The notes: a model not told the origin generated them from the sequence alone. A DNA stretch of 64,000 nucleotides from Topomyia yanbarensis (GCF_030247195.1 NC_080670.1:97300401-97364400); one strand, 5' to 3'. Shown: positions 36,805 through 47,402, counted from the first letter of the stretch. Program-made: numbers and translations.

Positions 36805-37242
36805 ATGGATCTTGTTTTTAGTAGTAGAAAGTACCAACTTAAATCGATTTTAGGATCCACTAAAGATCCAATTGAAACTCTGGGAAAATCTGGGGTATAC
36901 AAAATTTCTTGTTCTCATTGTGATAAAATTTATATTGGACAAACTAAGAGAACACTAGATATTCGGTTTAAAGAGCACATCGCTGAAATCACAAAAGCTT
37001 CCAAGGAAGCTGTTAAAGATGTACCATTTCACTTCAAATCTAAGGTAGCGGAACATTCCTTTTCAGAAAAACATGATCTGACTACCGAGGATATAAAAAT
37101 TCAACGTCAAACTTCTAAGCCATGGAAATTGGATGTTGCTGAGAGCCTAGAAATTTTTAAACAACCCCCTTCGTCTTTACTCAATCGAGATCAAGGTAAC
37201 GGATACACATGGCTTTTCCAAACATTACCCGTACGCAAATGA
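36805..37242 (+). CDS. GIY-YIG endonuclease domain of a Penelope-like element, second copy
   Basis: 145 codons, protein identical to the copy at 21074-21511, with silent differences only (for example the Ser codon in LGSTKDP). Motifs as in that copy: GVYKI, C-x2-C, YIG, Arg and Glu 113. Identical protein with synonymous change could mean selection on the parental sequences before duplication or simply very recent duplication; too few differences to tell. The ribozyme follows 78 bp downstream. Confidence 0.85.
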   Translation: MDLVFSSRKYQLKSILGSTKDPIETLGKSGVYKISCSHCDKIYIGQTKRTLDIRFKEHIAEITKASKEAVKDVPFHFKSKVAEHSFSEKHDLTTEDIKIQRQTSKPWKLDVAESLEIFKQPPSSLLNRDQGNGYTWLFQTLPVRK

Positions 37243-37320
37243 TCATCTTCACACACCTAAGTTACCTAATTTCTACCTGCCTTTTCGGTACATAAAGCGG
37301 TACAGAGGGCATTTTCTTCA

Positions 37321-37382
37321 TTCTGATACAATACACTGAAGAAGGCTGCAAGTCGTAGCCGAAATACGTATCTGTAACAGAA
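37321..37382 (+). ncRNA. Type I hammerhead ribozyme, right arm
   Basis: Same 62 bases and fold as the left-arm copy at 20934-20995, in plus orientation: TTCTG…TACA, CTGAAGA, GGCT/AGCC stem, GAAA, ATC, TGTA…CAGAA. Predicted cut is after the C of ATC at about 37372. Confidence 0.7.
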
Positions 37383-38261
37383 AAGTGCAATTTTGCATTT
37401 TGTTCATCATAGTGGAATTAAAACGGAAGACAACGGTTAAAGTGTTTAATAGAATAAACCGGATTGTAAGAATTTGAGAACCATTGCATCAGAAGGTTTT
37501 GAAATGTTTTTGAAAATCTCATCTTCTGAGAAAAGGCTTATAAATATGCAGTGGACTTTCTAGGGCTTCCATCTTTTTTTTGGCTTTATTCTTTTCGTTT
37601 TCATGCTTCTTTACTTGACGGCGTCGTTTTGAGATTATCTGGTGTTTCTACTTTATTGTTGGACCTTAATTAGTTATCAGGAACCTGGAACGCTCAATTT
37701 GCTTTGGAATTCGAAGTTTACTTTTTGATCACATATTCCCGAAAAAAAGATTTATGTACAGAATAGAATTTACTGGTCCAGTATTTTAACGCGCAGTTGA
37801 ATATAGTAAAGTGAGACAAGGTCACATGTGCTTTCAAGCCCCTTGAACAGAGAACGATAGGGAGAATGCGATTCGTGAATGAGAAAGGTAGATATTTCAA
37901 AGTTTTTATTTGCATTGAAGTAAACAGTGTGAAATGTCTAGGCTATGTCGATAGCATAAAAGTCGTGCATTCAGTTGATTGCAATGCAGTCTCTTTTCAT
38001 TCATTCTTATAGCTTTCATATTGTTTCGTTCGGAATTCTCGTGCAGGAAATATGGATAAATAAGTCCTATACAGACCAATACTGTGAAAAAGAAATGGTT
38101 CAAACTACTCAGTATATCCAAATATGGACGACGATAAGTTTGAAGACATATTGTAGTTGCATCCCCCATCGAGAGTGGGTACTTTGGATCTAATTTGTGG
38201 ATATTTTTGGTCTTTGATCCGTTATTTTTCATGAAAGTTCGTACCAATACAACGAATGTGC

Positions 38262-38732
38262 AGCTGATACAACTCATGGTTCATTCGCCTGCACCACGTT
38301 CCGTCTTCCATCTGCACGCCACTATAGATGGTACGCAACACCTTTCGTTCGAAAACTCCAAGGGAGCGTTGGTCCTCCACGAGCATAGTCCAGGTCTCGT
38401 GGCCGTAGAGGACCACCGATCTAATCAGCGTCTTGTAGATAATCAACTTCGTGCGGCGGCGAATTTTGTTCGACCGGAGCGTCCTCCGGAGTCCAAAGTA
38501 GACACGATTTCCCGCCAAGATCCGTCTCTGAATTTCTCTGCTGTTATCATTGTCGTCGGTTACCAGTGAGCCCAAATACATGAATTCGTCGACCATCTCG
38601 ATTTTGTCACCGTCAATCCGAACTCGGGTGGGAGGTTCACATTGTCGTCTCTAGAGCCTCTTCCTCTCGTGTGTTTTGTCTTCGAAACGTTGATGGCAAG
38701 TCCAATCCTGCCGGCTTTAGCTTTCAGTCTTT
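38262..38732 (-). pseudogene. RTE-like reverse-transcriptase C-terminal fragment
   Basis: The minus strand reads LKAKAGRIGLAINVSKTKH, a frameshift at about 38590-38640, then VDEFMYLGSLVTDDNDNSRE, IYKTLIRSVVLYGHETWTML and FERKVLRTIYSGVQMEDG. The YLGS, LYGHETWT and FERKVLRTI phrases are the part downstream of the catalytic centre in RTE-like LINE proteins. The catalytic residues are absent. Compared with copy B of the surrounding block, the fragment replaces about 54 bp of it, so insertion came with a deletion. Broken and truncated at both ends. Confidence 0.75.
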
Positions 38733-39060
38733 GAGCACATGTTTCATTCAAAATTTAGTAGAGATACGAATAGTGTAAATATCGCACGTGGAATGTCTCT
38801 TTTGAAAATTTTCATCGTCAAACTTTCATATTACCCTGTAAAGCCAAATATTTTTCTGATATAGCCATGAATTTCCTTAATTATAGTGTAGATACAGGTT
38901 TGAATACAATTGAATTAAAGTTGAGTTGATGTAGCAGCAGACAAAAAATAGTTTTGTTTTCTCAAACCTTCGCAATTACAATTAATAAATATTTCAGATT
39001 GGCAAAAAATCTTATCACACAACTTAGAAATGGATACAGAAATAGCTAGATAGATGCGAT

Positions 39061-39075
39061 AGAAGAGAGACACAC

Positions 39076-39169
<94 letters not shown>
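39061..39169. repeat. (GA)n microsatellite
   Basis: About 105 bp of GA dinucleotides with a few interruptions at the left end. Confidence 0.95.
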
Positions 39170-39173
<4 letters not shown>

Positions 39174-40867
39174 GGCAGTGGCTGGAGGCTGGCCTAAACC
39201 TCAAAAATTTATTTCTGAAATATTGATATTTTATATTTTTCTTAAATTTCTCATGTAGTGAATATTCAAAATTTTACGATCGTTGGATAAGAACACGATT
39301 TCTAACATGAGTTTAAACGTAGCAAAGTCCGGACTTTTTAATGAATTTCATTTCCGAATCCACAATTGCTCTGTTCACTTCAAATACATGTTGCTCTTTT
39401 GATTTTGGTCCGATTTTTGGACAACTAGTTTCATTGTGTAGAGAAACGAAAGAACTTGGTTAGTGAATAAAATACATTTGGAAAATTTTCTTAGATATAT
39501 TTTATAAATATTTAGATATATTTTAGTTTAAATATGTTTGAGGTGGCCAGATCAAAAATACTTCTTCACTAATGTATTCTGTACAAATTTCGGAATCATT
39601 TCGGAACGGTCATAGTATACATTCTATGGCAAATAACCTCTACTTTTCGAATATCATGGTCTCGTTCTGCGCCTAGGTGCGCAAAAATGTTTATGGAGAT
39701 TTTGAAGCTTTGTTGCTGATATGGAGGCGCATGGTGTTTTGTGTAAAATAGTTAGACAATCTACAGTAAACCAACACGATATACAATGGATTTAAAGTAG
39801 TGTTCTTCATTTTTATGATATTGCTGACATTGGTGAACAGTAACGGAAAATCTATCATGAAAACGGGATCATAGTTATAAAAAAGGTTCAATGACACTAT
39901 ATGGAAAAATGCATTTAAAATTTTGCAACATTTGACATCAAAAATGATCTCAGCACCTCAAAATTAGCTTAAATTGTGATTTTCAGCCAAATTAGGTAAC
40001 ATTTGAGGTTTTGTCCGACTTTTGTTTGAAGACCCGCCACTGTGGGGCGTGTGAGGAATGGCAAATTATGGTTAATGCAGTGACATTATTTTTATAGGTA
40101 TATTATTATGATATATTGATTTTTTACATTCTTATCATAAATAATGTAAGTAGTAATTTTTGCGCCATAACCAGCATAACCTAAATCTTGCAAAAGAGCT
40201 AAATTTTCGCTAGATTTTTGGGCTTCAAACATACAGTTGCTTTCGGTGACGCCACGAGTATAATTATATGAGAAATTTTTATCACACTACTAGGTGAATT
40301 ACTTGTTGATCTATGTATTGATATACCATCCAACATTTACCTCATGATTGAACGCAATGCCTAATCCAAGGGATAAATACTAGAACTCACTGTTTCTTTA
40401 TCAACACATTATTTTGTCTTTGAAGTGAACTTATATATTGATTTTTGAGAAATAGTTAATTTATTATAATACCTTTATAATTTCACAAAATGTTCTCAAC
40501 ATCGAATTCCTTGAATCACGTAGATGTGTTTTCATTCCCAGATATTCAAAATCGTTTAGTTTTGCCACTAAAACACCAGTAAAGCAATACTCTGTACAGT
40601 GGCGTAGTAAGAAAATTTTTCGGGGGGGGATATGAAATTTTTTTGTATATATATGAAAAAATGTTCAAAAACATTCTGAGCAGGAAAAAATGTTCAAAAA
40701 CCAACAACTCAGGGAACTGGTTTGGGCAGTCAATGTAGGAAAGCTAGCTGTTGGTATAGAATAAATGCTCTTCCCCTACGAGGACAATCTGGGCGGCAAA
40801 CTTCAGACATTCTAATTGACTGAGCCCTTCAGTTCCCTTGTGCCATTCAGTAGCACTTCCTCATTGA

Positions 40868-41790
40868 GCTTCCGACTTGTTCGCGAACTACTCGGTCTAG
40901 TCCCCGACGATAGATTTAGCCTACTCCCACGAAAAGTTCCCCGGCGAGAGAAGTTCGAGCCAACCAGCCAGGTGCTGCGGTCAGTTCGGCGATTCCGGTA
41001 GAGTAGGGCATCCGGTTTGCTGGAGCCCCGGCGCGACTGGTGGTGTATCGTCGCGGTCTACACGGTCTCGTTCCCGGCGGTGAATCTGACTGTAAGCTGA
41101 CGGAGAGGTCTCAGACAAAAGAAGTTCTCCCGATACCGATTCTTGTTTGGTTTCAGTACCACAACTTCTTGAGCCCTTTGACTCCGTAACCGGTGCCATT
41201 TAGCACCTCAACTCCTTTAAGCCATTTAGTTCTCTTCTTGGGCCATTTAGCACTACTTCCTTGATGGTCCATTCAGTCCTCGACTTGTTCGCGAACAACT
41301 CGGTCTAGTCCCCGACGATGGACCTAACCTACTCCGACAGAGAATTCCCCGGCGAGAGAAGTTCTCCCAAGATCGAGCTAATCAGCTAGGTGCCGAGGTC
41401 AGTTCGACGATTCTGGTGAAGCAGGGTATACGATGCACTGGTGCGCCGATGACCCACGAATAGTGGTGTCTCGTCGCTGTCTACTCAGTCTAGTCCCCAG
41501 CGGTGAATCTAGCTTACGCTAACGGAGAGTTCCCTGTCGAAAAAAGTTTTCCCAATATCGATTCTTCTTTGGTTTTCGCTATTTTTCTATCGGAACAATC
41601 GGTGGGGTGCCGTGGTCGGTCTGGCGAATCCGCATGGAGCATGACGTCCGGTTCGCTGGCGTTTCGACGACTCATACTCGCCGCTCTGTTGCAGTCTATT
41701 CAACTAGTCCTCGGCGGTGGATCTAGCTTATACCTGCGGAGAGTTCCCTGGCGGTGATTGCTCTCCCGAAACCGTTGTTCGATGTCCATT
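40868..41790. repeat. Subterminal degenerate repeats, ~200-400 bp period
   Basis: The phrases CGGTCTAGTCCCCGACGAT, CCCCGGCGAGAGAAGTTC and GGTGCTGCGGTCAGTTCGGC recur with changes at about 40890, 41305 and 41600, and again at 44980-45220 near the other end. All are in the same direction. The small frames here are chance frames. Confidence 0.55.
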
Positions 41791-41817
41791 CCGCTGTAAG
41801 ACGGTCATGATCTACAT

Positions 41818-42052
41818 CAGCGGTTCTCAACCTTTTTCGTACCACGGACCCCTTAGATATCACACGGGGTTGCTGCGGACCCCCACAGATAAACATCAAT
41901 TTTATATGCTATGAATATGTTATTTTCAATTTGTTAGGAAACAAGATTTGAAATTTCAATATGCACTCGGAAAATATATTTTTCTTCGCGGACTGCCAGC
42001 AATGACTTCGCGGCCCCCTAGAGGCCCGCGGACCCCAGGTTGAGAATCACTG
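41818..42052. mobile_element. hAT-type MITE, 235 bp, 8-bp target duplication
   Basis: Ends CAGCGGTTCTCAACCT and AGGTTGAGAATCACTG are inverted with two changes. ATCTACAT flanks it exactly on both sides (41810-41817, 42053-42060). This TIR with an 8-bp duplication is the standard signature of a widespread animal hAT group. No coding capacity. Confidence 0.9.
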
Positions 42053-42998
42053 ATCTACATCATATCTCTGTTTACTGCGTTCCACGTCTCTACGTCGTTT
42101 GTCATTCAGTAGGCTACATTATCCGGGTTGATGTCCGGTCCTCCCGTTTTAAGTAGCACCCTGCACTTCACCTCAAACCTCGGACATTCAAAGACTTCAA
42201 ACCTCGGACATTCAAAGACACTCCAGGCACAGTGTTGACGTTGCGTACCCACACCGATGAAGATACTCCTTAAGCAGCCGTGGCTCGGTAGCTGTTTCAG
42301 GTGGAAGGTCATCTCTCCGTGCTTTCTATTGACCCACGTCGACAGGTTTGGATGAGCCGGTAGGTCCACTTTCCTTTCTCCGTATTATCCCATTCCTGCT
42401 GCTGCGTCACCATCGAAGCGATTCTCATCATCTTCCTCACGTTTCTGACGTTTCATTGATTGTAGCACTTGATATCCTCCGTCAGGGTAATGCAGATGGG
42501 GATCATCTCGGCGTCAAGGCATACTGCCTGCGGTACGTAATCGCAACTCGTACGACCAGCAGTCGAAGCGTCCTGTTCAGCTTTTCGCGGTTTCACTTGG
42601 TTTTCAGCGCCGCACCCCAAGCAGGAGCCCCATATCGCAGTATCGATGACGAAACACTAGATAAAGACCCGACATTTCGCATGTGTAATCAACGTGGTTG
42701 TTAAAGCTCAATCAGTCGTCGATTATCACTCCCATTTGCTTCAGTGCACGCTTCGATGCATTCACAAGCCCTTCGATGGTGATCTGTATCCGCTGAACCG
42801 CTTTGCAGTTGCTGTGCAACAACAAATCCGTCTTGTAGTGCGCTATTTGCAGCTTGACCCATTCATTCAGCTCTCGATAGCATCTATTGTCTCCGTCACC
42901 GACACCTCTATTTCTTCAAGTGTCTCACCGTTAGTGACACATTGTCCACGAAACCAACGATTTTCACTTTCCTGGGCAGCCGCAGTGTTAAGACCCCA

Positions 42999-44022
42999 CA
43001 CTGATAGAATATATTCGTAAATCGCTAGGAATTAATTTCGTACAAACAACTTTCATAAAATATACGAATTTTTCGTACATATGATGAATCGTTCGTAGTT
43101 CTATCGAAACACTTATTTTTTATTACAAGTTTTTCGTGAAAACCACGATTACGAAACAGCTTCATGCAGCAAACGAGTCGTTCGCTGTTATATACGAATA
43201 TCTTTATAATATTTACGAGCACCATTCGTCAAACCGTCCACGTCAAAAGAGCAATATGGAGCCATTGTTGCTATTCGTCAGATAATTGTTGTTGTCTGAT
43301 TATTTAGTAGTCGTATCCGTGTCCGTCGGTTGCAGGAAGATTTCCTGAAGCTCTTTCGCTTCCAGTTGATTCAGAATCTGGAGCAGTACAGAATCAGTTG
43401 AGCCGTCGCGAACTGCTCGTTGATTTTGTATGAATAATTTTGAGTTTTTCTCTGCCGGAGCAATATCGGTGCTGTCAAACATCGATCCTAAAAGATCGTT
43501 TCGTTTCTTTCACGAAAAATAATGTCGATAACTTTCTGGCAATGTGAATTAAATAAGTAAAATTTACGAAAACTTTCGTTCATCAATCAATCGGCCATTT
43601 CTTCGTATCACAATAAAATCGATTTGGCCACATCGATTTTTTTAAATAAAAAAAAACATCGATCCCAAAAGATCGACTGAAAACAATAAGAGGCTAATAA
43701 ATACGAAAACTTTTCTAAGATAAACGAAAAGATTTTGTGCGACCAAAGAAGTCGTTCGTAATATATACAAACGTTTATTAAAATAAACAAAACATTTCAT
43801 TTCATTCACGAAAAATAATGTCGTTATCAACGATAACATTCGTGCAGTGTACATTAAATGTGTAAAATTTACGAAAACTTTCGTTCACCATACGGCTATT
43901 CTTGTTCATGAAATGAACGAAACTTACTATTTACAATGTACGAAAATACTTCGTTGCAGAAAACGACGAATGAATTCGTGCATTGCATGATTCATTATAT
44001 TCACAAATTTATATTATCAGTG
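42999..44022. mobile_element. ~1-kb TIR insertion (CACTGATA ends) inside the R1 remnant
   Basis: Ends CACTGATA and TATCAGTG are inverted. R1 reading resumes on the far side (LWNGMYD to the right, GVL-type RLPRKV to the left), so the insertion site is pinned. The flanking dinucleotides are CA and TA, a possible decayed TA duplication. The interior is full of TACGAA/CGAAAA motifs and shares stretches such as AAACATCGATCC with the element at 49533-50852. A 60-codon minus frame at 43300-43482 (MFDSTDIAPAEKNS…) has more normal codon use than its surroundings; I cannot identify it. Confidence 0.6.
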
Positions 44023-44120
44023 TATCGTACATCCCATTCCAAAGTGTTGGACAGAGAATGGAGCCCTGAGTAACGCACGCTGCGACTCGCAGTGCCTTCT
44101 GTCCATTTTTTCGTCTGGTA

Positions 44121-44162
44121 CATGAAGAACTACTTCCAGTACTCTGGAAGTAGTTCTTCATG
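44121..44162. other. Perfect 19-bp hairpin with 4-base loop
   Basis: CATGAAGAACTACTTCCAG, loop TACT, then the exact inverse. It falls in the R1 remnant, probably where a short segment was copied in inverted form. No known function. Confidence 0.8.
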
Positions 44163-45411
44163 ATCTGGCTCATTCTTTTATGTCACGCTGCAGCATTGGT
44201 TTATTCGAGGCTGGATGGCCCGGTGACTTCCCTGACTTTGGCAGCAACATCAGTTTCTGCACCTTCCTCATTTCGGGGATTACCACTTCAGCAGTAGTAT
44301 ACTGAACATGTCCGGATATACCAGGATCGCAGCTTTCAGCGCCACGGTTGGTATTCCATCCGGACCGAGGGTTTGCTTTGATTTTAGTCACATCGACGCG
44401 TCTTTGAGCTCGTCGTTAGTCACTTGCCACTCGACTGTGTTACCTCCGACTTCTTCGCCGTACGGTGTCGGTGATCAGTAGTTGAATCGTGATTCGGGAA
44501 GAGACCCTCAATGATTATCTTTAGCTTACCCGGGCATATTTCAGCTGGTGTCGACGGACCATCGTCTTCGTTATGACGAATCAGTACGCGTCCCCCAGGG
44601 ATTGGCGTTTATTTCTCAGCACAGCTACTTATGGCAATTGGCTTGCTAAGCTTGATCTCCCGTTTTAAACCTTCTAGCTACGTCGCTTGCGCTCTTGTCT
44701 CACTCTCCGATCTTGCGCTCTGAGCCCGCCTTCTGGCTCTAAGACAAGCAGCGTGTAGCGTACTAAGTTACTCATTTAACCAGTAAGCTGCACGCCGTCT
44801 ACTGCATAGCCCTAGTTTTCATGACATTGTAACGTCACAAGCCGTCACAATCCTTCTTGTTAGCCGTCAGCCTATCAACGTACTTGATTCCGTTGTTCGC
44901 CGAAGTAACTCAACAAAGAGGTTTTCGTTAAAGGCTTTCGTCTTCCATTTTAGCTAGCCGCCCGTCCTTCTTCGTGCTGCAGCAGGGTTCCATTGGCCGA
45001 TGCGGTAGCGAATCGCCTGGTGGTCTCTCTGGGGATACTTCTCTCACACTCTCCAGTCCATGTTCGCCGTCAGTCAAAGACTACAGAATGTGGCGAAATT
45101 TCTCTCGGTACCGATATCCGTTTCGTGAACCAATAAGCTCCCAGCTCCTCGCTTCGCCGCGATCTACTTGTTATAGTCCTCGGCGGTTGAGCTAGCCTCC
45201 ACAACGTGCCGTCGGGTAGGTGTCGAGTCTGCAGCCAATTTCCACTACAAGGAAATATTTTCACAAGATAACTTTTGCAAATGAAACTTTGAGAATTTCA
45301 TTTAAAATATTTGGCATATTTTTGTTTAACATATTCAATTTTTTCAAATTTCTCCAAAATATTTCGGGGGGGGTTTCGTCCCCAAAACCCCCCCCCGCTA
45401 CTACGCCACTG

Positions 45412-45759
45412 ACTAAAAATGCAGAATGTTTAATATCTCCGCCGCTCATGCATGGATTTTGACAATCTATAACTTGCTAGAAAGGTATTTTTACAAGCTT
45501 TTTATTTATATGCAATTTGTAGGACAATATTGTATTGTTCGAAAGTTATTTGCAAAAAACCTGCTGTGTTTTGACAATATCGCCCATATCTCAGAAAGTA
45601 AACAACATATCGAAAATCAAAAATAATAGTGTCAAATGGCAACGTTAGGCCTTTCATTTGAAACTAGTTTCATTAGGATTGGGTCAGCCATTGCTGAGAT
45701 AATTATATGACATTTTGTACATACATACATACACACATACACACACACATACAGACATT
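45412..45759. repeat. Mosquito-type dispersed repeat, left part, split by an insertion
   Basis: TCAGCCATTGCTGAGATAA followed by a CATA/CA run. The same repeat resumes after 46188 (GTCTCAATGTCGG), so 45760-46188 was inserted into it. Confidence 0.55.
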
Positions 45760-46188
45760 ATAAGATTTTATGGTCACCGCAACATATTTATTTCATGGAC
45801 TTGTTGATTTTTCTCGGTGAAAATGAAAACTCCAAATTTTCCCATTACCACACGTAACGTTTCGGCTTACTGCTCTTCAGCCATCGTCGGACGCATAAAC
45901 TTATATCACGCATCTCCATTCACTCTCGTTCACTCTCCACCGCTAGGCGGAGACTGTCTGCGTTCCTCGCTATTCCAACACTCAGTGTTGGAATAGCGAG
46001 GAACGCAGACAGTCGAAGAGTGATCGCCCACCTAGCGGTGGAGAGTGAACGAGAGTGAATGGAGATGCGTGATATAAGTTTATACGTCCGACGATGGTTG
46101 AAGAGCAGTAAGCCGAAACGTTACGTGTGGTAATGGGAAAATTTGGAGTTTTCATTTTCACCGAGAAAAGTCAACAAGTCCATGAAAT
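45760..46188. mobile_element. Palindromic insertion with Penelope-like end motif and 13-bp target duplication
   Basis: 45789-46189 is a near-perfect inverted repeat of two ~200-bp arms meeting at AACACTCAGTGTT, with small differences (a few substitutions and a few extra bases in the right arm). ACATACAGACATT flanks the insertion at 45747-45759 and 46189-46201. Each arm, read toward its outer end, contains GACGATGG(C/T)TGAAGAG and AAGCCGAAACG, the same layout as the PLE ribozyme: C-Y-G-A-N-G-A, one extra base, GGCT, loop, AGCC, GAAA. Two changed core positions make cleavage unlikely. About 29 bp at the left end lie outside the arms. I read it as a non-autonomous Penelope-like insertion with an inverted partner copy; alternatively a foldback element. 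Confidence 0.65.
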
Positions 46189-46291
46189 ACATACAGACAT
46201 TGTCTCAATGTCGGAAAAAGTTTTCAGAGTTTGAGCGAATCCTATACATTTCTTTTGTAAGAAATGTAAAAACAATTTCAAATAATGAAAA

Positions 46292-47402
46292 TGAATAAAC
46301 CGGATTGTACGAATTTGAGAACCATTGCATCAGAAAGTTATGAAATGTTTTTGAAAATCCCATGTTCTGAGAAAGGGCTAATTAATATACAATTGATTTT
46401 CTAGGGCTTCCATCCTTATTTTGTTGTAGTTTTTTAGTTTTCATGCTATTACTTGTCGGCGTCGTGTTAAGGTTATCTGGTGTTTCTACTTTATTGATGG
46501 ACCTTAATATTTATCTGGAACCAGTTTACTTTTTGCTCACATATTAACGCGCTATTGAATATAATAAATTGAGACAGGTTCACATGTGCTTTTAAGCCCC
46601 TTGAACAGAGAGGGAAAGAGGGAAAATGAGATTCGCGAATGAGACAGGTAGATATTTCAAAGCTTTCATTCGCATTAAAATAAATAGTGTGAAGTGTCTA
46701 GGCTATGTCGACGCAGTCTCTTTACAGTAATTCTTATAGCTTACATATTGTTTCGTTCGGAATTCTAGTTCAGGAAACATGTATAAATAAGTCCTATACA
46801 AACAAATACTGTGAAAAAGAAATGGTTTAAACTATCAGAATGGCAAAAATATGATCAACTATCTGTCCAATGCACAAACTCTGATCATAATCCTCGCTAG
46901 TTTACTTGTACAATATGGAAAACTCGAACGAAACGTGTACTGAATTATTCAATGCCTCTCTACTAATTGTGACTGCCACTGAAACATCAATTGAAGTGTA
47001 TTCAGTATAGAGCAGATGCACGACGATAAGTTCGAAGACACATTGTACTTGCATCCCCCATCGAGAAAGGGGGCCTTTGGGAGACTTTTTTCCCGGATCT
47101 AATTTGTGGATAATTTTAGGCGGATCAAAGCCCTATTTTTATGAAAGTTCATAACAATACAACGAATGTGAATTTTCAATAATATCATCACAAAAAGGTG
47201 TTCTTAGTTTTCACATGACATATTTGAGCATATATTTCATTCAAATATCAATTGAGATACGAAGAGTTTAAATATCGCACAATTTTCATCGTCAAACATC
47301 CATATTACCCAGTTACGACAAATATTTTTCTAAATAGCCATGAATTTCCTTAATTATAGTTTATATACAAGCTTTGAATAAAACTGAATTAAATTTGAGT
47401 TG
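46292..47402. repeat. Duplicated non-coding block, copy B first part
   Basis: Begins AATAAACCGGATTGTACG and follows copy A with small indels. Compared with A it keeps the ~54 bp that the RTE-like fragment replaced, and holds an extra ~190 bp at about 46836-47025. It is cut at about 47402 by the insertions that run to 56605. Confidence 0.7.

Larger units (their letters stand above)
36521..37442 (+). mobile_element. Penelope-like element, 5'-truncated, right inverted arm
   Basis: Plus-strand counterpart of 20865-21797: same satellite junction, same truncated thumb segment, same endonuclease, same ribozyme. It differs by a 2-bp loss (ACAGTTTATT against ACAGAGTTTATT) at about 36610, one A fewer in the run at about 36677, and a few substitutions. 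Its 3' end at about 37442 joins the block that starts AATAAACCGGATTG, not satellite. Confidence 0.85.
37443..40573. repeat. Duplicated non-coding block, copy A
   Basis: Starts AATAAACCGGATTGTAAG and shares long stretches with copy B (46292-47402 and 56606-57140): for example CTAGGCTATGTCGA, GTTTCGTTCGGAATTCT, TTTTTGCGCCATAA and CAATCCAAGGGATAAATAC occur in both in the same order. Copy A carries an RTE-like insertion (38262-38732) and an extra stretch with a GA run (39041-40140) that copy B lacks. No coding potential. It could be a dispersed repeat family or a local duplication. Confidence 0.7.
42100..44740 (-). pseudogene. R1-clade non-LTR retrotransposon ORF2 remnant
   Basis: On the minus strand, in broken frames, one reads from right to left the connector (ARRRAQSARSE), DGIPT-like sequence, ALKAAILVYPDMFS, the LLLPKSGKSPG phrase, a VTQGSIL motif B with LWNGMYD, RLPRKVKIVGFVDN (motif C, normally FADD, here altered), and near 42106-42369 the C-terminal LPSHGCLR and C..CPRF zinc-type tail. 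That order is characteristic of the R1 clade. Many stops, frameshifts and at least one internal loss between the fingers and motif B make it long dead. It is interrupted by the 42999-44022 insertion and lies inside the CAGTGGCGTAG element. Confidence 0.75.
40597..45411. mobile_element. 4.8-kb TIR element with CAGTGGCGTAGTA ends, carrying nested insertions
   Basis: Left end CAGTGGCGTAGTA and right end TACTACGCCACTG are exact inverses, each followed inward by a G or C run. A clear target duplication is missing; ACTAAAA occurs at 45412-45418 directly outside the right end and at 40567-40573, 23 bp outside the left. The interior near both ends has GC-rich degenerate repeats (40868-41790 and about 44980-45220); the middle is an R1 LINE remnant, and two smaller elements are nested. 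No transposase is seen. A lone end of the same type (CAGCGGCGTAGCC) occurs at 58841. Confidence 0.6.

Noticed and set aside
20865..37442. Dismissal of the inverted PLE-satellite structure as a simple assembly mirror
   Set aside because: The arms differ by a 2-bp deletion, an A-run length change and several substitutions, and satellite lengths differ by over 3 kb. An artefact is still possible but not a plain mirror.
37906..38277. 123-codon minus-strand frame in copy A of the duplicated block
   Set aside because: The corresponding part of copy B has indels that break it, so it is not maintained as coding.
41503..43020. Several 80-120 codon plus-strand frames
   Set aside because: They are antisense shadows of the R1 remnant or of GC-rich subterminal repeats.
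46081..46130. Active hammerhead ribozyme in the palindromic insertion
   Set aside because: The core has a changed U4 position and a G where the cleavage-site base should be, and helix I does not pair; kept only as a decayed relative.
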